Of a DNA stretch of 35,422 nt, positions 24,589 to 30,482 are shown in pieces. The stretch comes from a virus, in the IMG/VR virus record IMGVR_UViG_3300042988_000324, positions 1 through 35,422 of that record. One strand, given 5' to 3'. Positions within the stretch are counted from its first letter, which is position 1; every line of letters starts with the position of its first letter. The translations under genes and the position numbers were made by a program. Under the pieces are notes generated by a model. That model saw only the letters and a list, made by a program, of their open reading frames with translations, was not told where the DNA came from and did no database searches.

Positions 24589-25715
24589 TCAGATTCAACA
24601 ATCTCAATCTCGAATCCAGTAGCAGCTTTGATATACGCGCTTGCTGCTACAGTATCAACCACATCTTCACATGACCAACCGTCATGCTCTAAGAAGTGAC
24701 CATTATCGTAGCTGTCCAAGTAATCAGAGACCGCGTTCAGCACCGTGCGCTCGATATCAAAGTAAACGCCCCACTTCTGTCTGCTACTGATTGGTAATAC
24801 CCGCTCAATACCATTCTTATCTTCAATAGTGCGTTTACCAATAGTCGGTCTGATTGCTTCCCAACAGTCTTTAATCTCTTCGCGCACACCTTTGACAAAG
24901 AAGTGCTCTCTGAACTCAGTGACCGCTTTGACACTTCCCAGTAGATTGAAGATAGCAAATCGCTCATTAGTACCACACCGTGCGCCACAAAAGAGAGCCA
25001 AGATTGCTCGTTTGACTGACTCTTCATCAACTCCCAAATCAATAGCCATTGATTCACGCACCGCGTCACGACACTCGATATAACCATAGATGTACTCGGG
25101 ATACGTTTCCATTCCTAAATTCTTAGCGTGACCTGCAATCAATGTCGGTGCACAGCAAACAATGTCATAGTGGTACTTCAAACCAGCATCTTCGAGTAGT
25201 TTAGTCTTGTACTCGCGCTTGATGTTCTGGATAGGGTGCCAGAGACGGCTGGACTTGTCATTGTAGATAAAGTTCAATGACGTGAGTTCTTCACCGTGTG
25301 TCGCGTGGTAGGCTTCTGAGACAGTCTCATGCGATAGTTTATGTTCATATTCGAGCGCCTGTTCAGAAGTAGTATCGATCCATACTTTACCTTCAAGATG
25401 GTCGTGGTATGTATAGTCGTTGTTCGGTGTATTGATCTGATAACGGAGGAAGTCTAAACCAGGTTTGTTTAGTTTGTATCGCTTTACAACACCATCGTGC
25501 ATTGAATATGGTTCAGCCGATCCAATCAACAGTAACCAACGAAGATAGCGACCCAAGTCACTATTGTGTAACCCAAGGTGCTTGTCTAACATAGTTCGGC
25601 TACATGGTACCCACTTTGCTTCACGCAGCATGGCTTTGGCGAAACCATGAGCGCGGCGGATTCTGGCAACTACTCGTTTGTCTTTGAAATTTGGAATATA
25701 TTGTTTTTTTGTCAT
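24585..25715 (-). CDS. Unassigned protein with polymerase-like palm motifs
   Basis: 376 aa, not recognised with certainty. The N-terminal ~90 residues look like a winged-helix DNA-binding part (RTMLDKHLGLHNSDLGRYLR). Three segments resemble motifs A, B and C of the family A DNA polymerase/single-subunit RNA polymerase fold. A: YHYDIVCCAPTLIAG (D184), preceded by SRLWHPIQNIKREY. B: VKRAILALFCGAR (K235, G244), with the same Lys-to-Gly spacing as T7 RNA polymerase around K631-Y639-G640, but Cys at the Tyr position. C: FLEHDGW (H344, D345). The protein is far shorter than known members and lacks an exonuclease domain. It is convergent with the resolvase-like gene (stops overlap) and stands alone on the minus strand. 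It may be a polymerase, a primase-like enzyme or a degenerate relative; existence as a gene is confident, function is inference. Confidence 0.75.
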   Translation of the reverse strand: MTKKQYIPNFKDKRVVARIRRAHGFAKAMLREAKWVPCSRTMLDKHLGLHNSDLGRYLRWLLLIGSAEPYSMHDGVVKRYKLNKPGLDFLRYQINTPNNDYTYHDHLEGKVWIDTTSEQALEYEHKLSHETVSEAYHATHGEELTSLNFIYNDKSSRLWHPIQNIKREYKTKLLEDAGLKYHYDIVCCAPTLIAGHAKNLGMETYPEYIYGYIECRDAVRESMAIDLGVDEESVKRAILALFCGARCGTNERFAIFNLLGSVKAVTEFREHFFVKGVREEIKDCWEAIRPTIGKRTIEDKNGIERVLPISSRQKWGVYFDIERTVLNAVSDYLDSYDNGHFLEHDGWSCEDVVDTVAASAYIKAATGFEIEIVESD

Positions 25716-25747
25716 TTAAATTGTTAAATCGGAGTTATAGTCTCGCT

Positions 25748-25777
25748 ATTTTAAACTAAAAATATCAAAAAAATCAA
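25748..25777 (-). promoter_or_regulatory. Candidate sigma70 promoter for the polymerase-like gene
   Basis: TTGATT (minus 25777-25772), an 18-nt spacer and TAAAAT (25753-25748), about 33 nt before the ATG at 25715. The AT-rich setting makes chance matches likely. No SD is visible before that ATG. Confidence 0.35.
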
Positions 25778-25823
25778 GCATTTTGGATCAACCGAAAAGT
25801 CACAAAGTTATACACAGAAATCG

Positions 25824-25841
25824 TCGGAAGTATCGCACTAT
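25824..25841. repeat. Direct repeat A, copy 1
   Basis: TCGGAAGTATCGCACTAT; matches copy 2 at 25911-25928 in 17 of 18 positions. Confidence 0.7.
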
Positions 25842-25910
25842 AAGTACACGGTTTTTGACGAATTATTCACATTTTTGCGTAAAGTAATCTACTATATTGC
25901 GAAATCATTC

Positions 25911-25928
25911 TCGGAAGTATAGCACTAT
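25911..25928. repeat. Direct repeat A, copy 2
   Basis: TCGGAAGTATAGCACTAT; starts 87 nt after copy 1 and differs at one base (A for C). Confidence 0.7.
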
Positions 25929-26026
25929 GGTGTGTATATGGTGTGTATTAAGGTGAACTCATATATCTTGCTGATTTACTAGTTATAAAATGGATAAATT
26001 GACTGCTATGGAACTGAAAAAGAAGT

Positions 26027-26103
26027 AATTTACGAGTATGCGTAGGCGATAGCCGGAGCAAACGAAGTAAATTGTGTGTACTCGTCGAAGACGGGTACCA
26101 CAC
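26027..26103 (+). ncRNA. Possible structured RNA element (strand uncertain)
   Basis: AATTTAC (26027-26033) pairs with GTAAATT (26067-26073), enclosing a small GGC-GATA-GCC hairpin. Directly after it, 26074-26103 can form a hairpin of 13 pairs: GTGTGTACTCGTC with GACGGGTACCACAC, one bulged C, triloop GAA. ACGAGTA (26032-26038) can instead pair with TACTCGT (26079-26085), so two exclusive folds exist. No promoter was identified and either strand could be read. Confidence 0.35.
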
Positions 26104-26120
26104 GTAATGGACACTGAATG

Positions 26121-26139
26121 ACACACGTGCGTAGCACCA
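26121..26139. repeat. Direct repeat B, copy 1
   Basis: ACACACGTGCGTAGCACCA, identical to the copy at 26165-26183. Each copy contains a small GTGC-GTA-GCAC hairpin and a CACGTG palindrome. Confidence 0.8.
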
Positions 26140-26164
26140 AGAGCGGATGAAGAATCTATAAAAT

Positions 26165-26183
26165 ACACACGTGCGTAGCACCA
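26165..26183. repeat. Direct repeat B, copy 2
   Basis: Perfect 19-nt copy, starting 44 nt after copy 1, about 20 nt from the terminator at 26206. Confidence 0.8.
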
Positions 26184-26205
26184 TGTACTCCATGTATAGA
26201 CCAAC

Positions 26206-26225
26206 AAAAAGCACCCGAAGGTGCT
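26206..26225 (-). terminator. Rho-independent terminator (UUCG loop)
   Basis: On the minus strand AGCACC-TTCG-GGTGCT forms a 6-bp GC-rich stem with the stable UUCG tetraloop, running into TTTTT. It lies 19 nt after the stop of the 70-codon ORF and ends the tail chaperone/hub operon. Confidence 0.85.
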
Positions 26226-26244
26226 CTTGTAGTTCTGAGTTAAA

Positions 26245-26457
26245 TCAGAAGAATGGCAAGCCCGACTTCTTAGTAGTCTCTAAGTTGTCATCGATAAGGG
26301 CGTTGATGTTATCAATCTCACTTGAACTCATGTTCAGTGCATCCGTGTAACTTAAACCACCACGCATGTACCAACTTATCTTTGCTGCGTTAGCTCTTAC
26401 TATGCCTTGCTGAGCGACATGCCATTCAAGAAACTTCTCTATCTCTTCATCGCTCAT
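26245..26457 (-). CDS. Small tail protein ORF, C-terminal part of a -1 frameshift fusion
   Basis: 70 codons from an ATG at 26457, read in the -1 frame of the preceding gene. The sequence SWYMRGGLSYTDALNMS then ETTKKSGLPFF resembles small conserved ORFs found beside baseplate hub/tail chaperone genes in T4-type phages. No SD precedes the ATG, and the ATG lies in the loop of the stem at 26431-26469. Translation therefore more likely comes by frameshifting from the upstream gene than by a fresh start. The frame is open from the slippery site through this ATG, adding RLRLLY before it. In other phages the frameshifted chaperone form binds the tape measure protein and tube subunits. Whether an independent 70-aa protein also exists is unknown. 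Confidence 0.75.
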   Translation of the reverse strand: MSDEEIEKFLEWHVAQQGIVRANAAKISWYMRGGLSYTDALNMSSSEIDNINALIDDNLETTKKSGLPFF

Positions 26458-26481
26458 ATAGAGAAGTCTTAGGCGAAAAAA
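26431..26481 (-). promoter_or_regulatory. Programmed -1 ribosomal frameshift signal
   Basis: Slippery heptamer T TTT TTC (minus 26481-26475) lies in frame (AGT TTT TTC GCC TAA). A -1 slip bypasses the TAA at 26471-26469 and enters the 70-codon frame, giving a fusion of about 351 aa. Seven nt downstream, ACTTCTCTAT (26467-26458) pairs perfectly with ATAGAGAAGT (26442-26433) around a 15-nt loop. Two more pairs extend the stem to 26469/26431. Heptamer, spacer, stem and frame all fit. Confidence 0.85.
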
Positions 26482-27299
26482 CTTGTGAAGTTCAGGATCA
26501 GTTGTTGCTCATACTCATGGTGACAGTGGATACATTCAATCTTAATAGGAGGTGTGTCGTTAGCTGTTTTGAGCTTGGCACTGAACTCTTTAATCTTGGT
26601 GTTCGTCTTTGTGTCACATTCGGCTAAGAACTCGCGGATGAATACTGGATCAGTGACGACTGTTTCTGGTGTAGCGATACTCTCAATGGTCTCGGCTATA
26701 ACGTCTAGGAGCATCGAATTGAGTTGGGACACACATTCCTTCATAAGTTGCTGTTTATCGTCTCCTTCGGGCGCACCATCAACTTGGGCTAGCATTCGTT
26801 GAACTTCGAACTGCTTCATTGCGTTAGCGTTGCTTTGGGCAAACGTGAGTGGACGGAATTGGAATACTAATTCATCAAGATTGAGTGGTGTAGTGTAGTC
26901 TACGTCACGCTTGGTAACCAGTAGACGCATAAGGTCGATGTCATACGTAGCATCTTCTTTACAAGATGGGCATGTTGATGCAATTTCAATCTTACCATCT
27001 ACGGAAGCTGCTCTGATCGCAATAATGATAGCTTCTAAGTCGATATCATTGAGCTTCCACGGGTCTTTGATAGCTGGGATACAGCTTTTGATTACGTCTA
27101 CTACGGCGGCGCCGTTAAATAGGGCGTCTGGTGTTCTGATAGTCAATTCGTCTATTGAAGTCATTGGATAGACTGGTAGTTCACCGTTTGGTGGTGTATC
27201 TACTACGCCGTCAGCATAGTACTTCGAACCTGATGGTAGCTTGAAGTAGATAGCAGGGCGTCTGAAATACGCTTTAAGTGGGTTATTGTCGTTACTCAT
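26469..27299 (-). CDS. Tail assembly chaperone / baseplate hub protein (gp26/gp51-type)
   Basis: 276 aa. After the N-terminal YFKLPSGSKYYADG comes a helical domain (DELTIRTPDALFNGAAVVDV, DIDLEAIIIAIRAASVDG). Two Cys pairs, CPSC (110-113) and CIHC (256-259), probably make one zinc site. The layout resembles the T4 gp26-type baseplate family (Pfam T4_baseplate), whose T4 members are needed for hub assembly. The ending in a frameshift signal, with a small downstream frame and the tape-measure gene next door (divergent), points to a tail assembly chaperone like lambda gpG/gpGT. SD AAGGAG lies 9 nt before the ATG at 27299; late octamer GCTAAATA at 27361-27354. Function is partly inferred. Confidence 0.75.
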   Translation of the reverse strand: MSNDNNPLKAYFRRPAIYFKLPSGSKYYADGVVDTPPNGELPVYPMTSIDELTIRTPDALFNGAAVVDVIKSCIPAIKDPWKLNDIDLEAIIIAIRAASVDGKIEIASTCPSCKEDATYDIDLMRLLVTKRDVDYTTPLNLDELVFQFRPLTFAQSNANAMKQFEVQRMLAQVDGAPEGDDKQQLMKECVSQLNSMLLDVIAETIESIATPETVVTDPVFIREFLAECDTKTNTKIKEFSAKLKTANDTPPIKIECIHCHHEYEQQLILNFTSFFA

Positions 27300-27329
27300 G
27301 TTGAGGATCTCCTTGTTGAGTTTTGGGTG

Positions 27330-27337
27330 ACTAAATA
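27330..27337 (+). promoter_or_regulatory. Late promoter octamer ACTAAATA for the tape measure gene
   Basis: It lies 38 nt before the ATG at 27376, which has GGAGG 4 nt upstream. Predicted start near 27343. It faces the minus-strand octamer 17 nt away, making a compact divergent late promoter region. Confidence 0.5.
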
Positions 27338-27353
27338 TAGTGTCACATGTGCA

Positions 27354-27361
27354 TATTTAGC
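27354..27361 (-). promoter_or_regulatory. Late promoter octamer GCTAAATA for the tail chaperone gene
   Basis: Identical to the octamer before the tube-cap gene (18959-18952). A start near 27348 gives a leader of about 50 nt to the ATG at 27299. Confidence 0.5.
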
Positions 27362-27375
27362 ACGGCGGAGGACCG

Positions 27376-30300
27376 ATGGACAACATTAGCGAAGCAGAGT
27401 TTAGACAATTAGTTGAACAGTTCAAGATATTTAACGATACCATGAGATCTGGTGGCGCGTTCAATTCTGGGACAGAGAAGGTTGTCGCTGCTCTTGGAGT
27501 TCTGGGCACTAAACTGGACAAATCGGAACGGAGTGCCAAGAAACAAGACAAATCGCTGGACGACTTTAACGCTGCGATTGAAAAGTCGATGAAGCGCCAG
27601 GAGGAGAGCACCAAGTCCACCAAGGCAGCTACTGATGCGACTGAAGCTGATACAAAGTCTACCAAGGCCCATACAACGGCCATGGACGAATACCAGAAGC
27701 GTGAGCAGGCGTATCACGACTTACGCAAGAAGATTACTGGGCAGGACGAGGAATACTACAAAGCCAATAAAGAGCGCTTAGAAAACACTCGCAACCTATC
27801 AAAAGCGATGCGTGATCATCAGGCGGCTTCTAAGTCTAGTAGCGCTGAGTGGTTTGATTCGATGAAGCAGCTGAGTGGCAACGGGTCGTTCCTAAAGGAC
27901 AAACTCTACGACTTAGCTGGTAACTCAAACGCAGCGCAGTTAACGCTACGTGGTCTCGGCGCTGCGGCTGAGGGTGTTACAAAGTCTCTGACTCAATACA
28001 GCGCTGCCATCTACAAAGGTGAACGCGGTGCTGTAGCATCAGCGAACGCGATTGAATCCCTGGCTAAGCCGGTGTTGGAATTTGGCGACATGATCGGTAA
28101 CATCATCACGTTTGCGTCGATGTTTGTTCCAGGAGGCATCTTAGTCAAAGCTGGTGTCGCATTAGCTGGTATGCTTATCAAAGGCGCTAGTGCTGCTGGT
28201 GAACTGGCGCTGAAGTTTAACAAACTTGCGGCTGAACAATCTGATAAACTATTTAAAACATTCAATGACTTGAGTAAGGCTGGTGTATCTGGTGTTCGTG
28301 GTATGACCGACGTGTTCGAGGGTGTGCAAACTCTCGGCATGACAATGGATCAGATCGATGAGTATAACAAGTTACTATCGACAAACGCCAAGACGTTGAA
28401 GATGTTTGGTGCGACTGCCGCTCAAGGTAGTAAGGCATTTGCTGAAGTTGCTGGTGGATTATACAAGAGTGATGTTGGTAGAAGTCTTGAGATGCTTGGT
28501 GTTACGGCTGAAGAGCAACGTGACAGTGCACTTGAGTACATGAGTCTACAAGCGCGTACAGGTCAGCTTCAATTAAACAACACAAAGAAGCTCATGGAAG
28601 GCAGCGCTGAGTTCGTCAAAGAATTAGACTTAGCTGCTCAGATGACTGGCACAACTCGCAAAGAGCAAATGGAAGCTCGTGAGATAGCTATGGCAGATGA
28701 TCGTCATCGCGCCGCGCTCATTGAAGCTCGTAACAACAACGATGAAAAAGAAATTAAGCGTCTAGAGAAGGCACAAAAGTTAGCTGGTATGTTGAAGGCA
28801 TCTGGCGACGAAGAAGGCGCAGCTGGTGTTCTTCAATACGCTGCGGGTGGCGCATATACAAAACAATCACAAGCGGCGATGCGCCAGTATGACCTCGACA
28901 ACACGCTCAGTAAAGAATCAATGGGTGAGATGTTCGATGCTGCTGCGAATGCAACACGTGATAATCAAAAAACATTTGCGGGTCTAAACAAGTATATTGG
29001 TAAGATCGACTCGATGCAAACTAGCATTGCTAAAGCAGATGACTTCCAACTAAGACAAAAGGCATTAGCAGAAGGCGCCTCTAAAGCTGGCTTTACTGGT
29101 AAAAACGCAATAGAAGACTTCCTAAAGACCGAGCAAGGTCAGAAGATGTACAGTGGTGACAAAGACACTGGTTTGATGGTAGATGCCAATCGCGCACAGC
29201 AGGCAGCAGGTCAAAAGATGGACGCTGTTGTAAAGACATTCAACGGCGCTGCGCAACTACACGAGAAGGCGGCAAAAGCATTTACTAACGCTGTTGATAC
29301 ATTCTCTAAAGTTGTTGGTGCAAAAGGCGTTACTGGCGGTGATATTAAAGTTGATGGTGTAAACAACGAATCAACTAAGTCAGCTGATGATATGTCATCT
29401 ATGGCCGAATTGAGTCCTGAAGATCGTCAATCTGCATACGCGCAACGCAGAAAAGAATTAGAGAATGCGCCGTTAATGGCCAGATGGTATGGTATAGGCG
29501 CTGACAAATATCTAAAAGAGAAAAACGAAAAAGAAAAAGCTGCGTCTAAAGAAGCGGCATTGACCAATGTATCTTCCTCATGGAACGAAGAAGCGTTTAA
29601 AAAGAAAGATGCAACGCAACACGCGGCGTACACCGCTAGAAAAGAAGCGCTAATCAAAGAGTCGCATGCCAAAATCAATGATGATAAATCTCTAAGCAAA
29701 GAACAAAAAGAAATTAAACTGAAGTCGGCATCGGCAAGCGCGACTAAAGCTGCTCAACAAGAGTTCGCATCTGTTGCTATCGAAGCTGGTGCTGCATCAG
29801 CTATCAGTAGTAAGACTGCTGACAGAGAAGTAATCACTCCAGAAAAAGTTTTGGACTTTGGTGACAAGAGCGGTGATAGAGAACACTTTGCTAAACTGGA
29901 TCTAGGATTGCGTGAGCGCGTGCTAGTAGCAGCAAATGATTACTTTAAAAAGACCAATAAGAAATTAAAAGTCAATAGCGCGGTGCGTGATTCTGAAGAC
30001 CAACAGCGTCTGTGGGATGAAACTGTTAAAGCTGGCCGTGAGGGCATAGGTCCAACTGGTATGTTGGTGGCTAAGCCAGGGACCAGTAAACATGAATTGG
30101 GTAACGCAGTAGACATTCAGCAAGGCAAGGGCGATAGTGATGCGTTGACTGCTCTTAAAGCAGCTGGTCTCAAGCAGCCATTCCCTGACAAAGACCCAGT
30201 TCACTTTGAACAAGCGCGTACTGGCGGTATCTTCAAAGGTCCTTCTTCTGGCTATCTGGTAGAGATGCACGGTGAAGAAGAGGTTAAACCAGTTAACAGC

Positions 30301-30468
30301 ACTGAAGTAACTAAGTCGCCACTAGGAACTGCCAGCAACGACAATGACAAATCATACGATGCGATGATGACTATGTTTGGTCAGATGATATCTAGATTGG
30401 ATGAAGTAATCAATCTACTTGATGACGGCAACAACTACAACAAAAAACTAGTCAACGCCCTCTCCTAA
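27376..30468 (+). CDS. Tail tape measure protein with M15 peptidase domain
   Basis: 1,030 aa. Residues 1-230 are mostly charged helix/coiled coil. A hydrophobic segment lies at about 236-275 (NIITFASMFVPGGILVKAG), then more long helices to about 640. This suits a tape measure that sets tail length and leaves with the DNA. Residues 837-945 form an M15 (VanY/endolysin-like) zinc peptidase: TSKHELGNAVD gives H906 and D913, DPVHFE gives D940 and H943. The spacings equal those of VanX and T5 endolysin. Such a domain would cut peptide bridges of peptidoglycan during entry. After it comes GGIFKGPSSGYLVEMHGEEE, a C-terminal motif common in tape measure proteins. In T4 terms it would replace gp29 and the gp5 lysozyme. 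Role confident from architecture; substrate inferred. Confidence 0.82.
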   Translation: MDNISEAEFRQLVEQFKIFNDTMRSGGAFNSGTEKVVAALGVLGTKLDKSERSAKKQDKSLDDFNAAIEKSMKRQEESTKSTKAATDATEADTKSTKAHTTAMDEYQKREQAYHDLRKKITGQDEEYYKANKERLENTRNLSKAMRDHQAASKSSSAEWFDSMKQLSGNGSFLKDKLYDLAGNSNAAQLTLRGLGAAAEGVTKSLTQYSAAIYKGERGAVASANAIESLAKPVLEFGDMIGNIITFASMFVPGGILVKAGVALAGMLIKGASAAGELALKFNKLAAEQSDKLFKTFNDLSKAGVSGVRGMTDVFEGVQTLGMTMDQIDEYNKLLSTNAKTLKMFGATAAQGSKAFAEVAGGLYKSDVGRSLEMLGVTAEEQRDSALEYMSLQARTGQLQLNNTKKLMEGSAEFVKELDLAAQMTGTTRKEQMEAREIAMADDRHRAALIEARNNNDEKEIKRLEKAQKLAGMLKASGDEEGAAGVLQYAAGGAYTKQSQAAMRQYDLDNTLSKESMGEMFDAAANATRDNQKTFAGLNKYIGKIDSMQTSIAKADDFQLRQKALAEGASKAGFTGKNAIEDFLKTEQGQKMYSGDKDTGLMVDANRAQQAAGQKMDAVVKTFNGAAQLHEKAAKAFTNAVDTFSKVVGAKGVTGGDIKVDGVNNESTKSADDMSSMAELSPEDRQSAYAQRRKELENAPLMARWYGIGADKYLKEKNEKEKAASKEAALTNVSSSWNEEAFKKKDATQHAAYTARKEALIKESHAKINDDKSLSKEQKEIKLKSASASATKAAQQEFASVAIEAGAASAISSKTADREVITPEKVLDFGDKSGDREHFAKLDLGLRERVLVAANDYFKKTNKKLKVNSAVRDSEDQQRLWDETVKAGREGIGPTGMLVAKPGTSKHELGNAVDIQQGKGDSDALTALKAAGLKQPFPDKDPVHFEQARTGGIFKGPSSGYLVEMHGEEEVKPVNSTEVTKSPLGTASNDNDKSYDAMMTMFGQMISRLDEVINLLDDGNNYNKKLVNALS

Positions 30469-30474
30469 TAAATA
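30467..30474 (+). promoter_or_regulatory. Late-promoter-like AATAAATA before portal gene
   Basis: It overlaps the stop codon of the tape measure gene and ends 8 nt before the portal ATG. The predicted start (about 30480) leaves almost no leader. No SD precedes the ATG. Confidence 0.45.
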
Positions 30475-30482
30475 AGACAACC

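Larger units (their letters stand above)
25716..26204. other. Long non-coding interval with repeats and possible RNA structure
   Basis: About 490 bp with no convincing ORF between a minus-strand gene start and a minus-strand terminator. It holds an 18-bp near-perfect repeat (25824, 25911), a 19-bp perfect repeat (26121, 26165), and inverted repeats between 26027 and 26103. The left 200 bp are AT-rich. It could hold a replication origin, a regulatory RNA or a mobile-element scar; nothing decides among these. Confidence 0.55.

Noticed and set aside
26151-26165. CTATAAAATA as a late promoter
   Set aside because: One base too long for the octamer and not followed by any gene on the plus strand.
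25948-26214. Minus-strand ORFs of 74 and 88 codons in the non-coding interval
   Set aside because: The longer one starts inside the terminator, has no SD, and both merely translate the direct repeats in two frames (LRTCV / YARVS type words). No protein-like domain.
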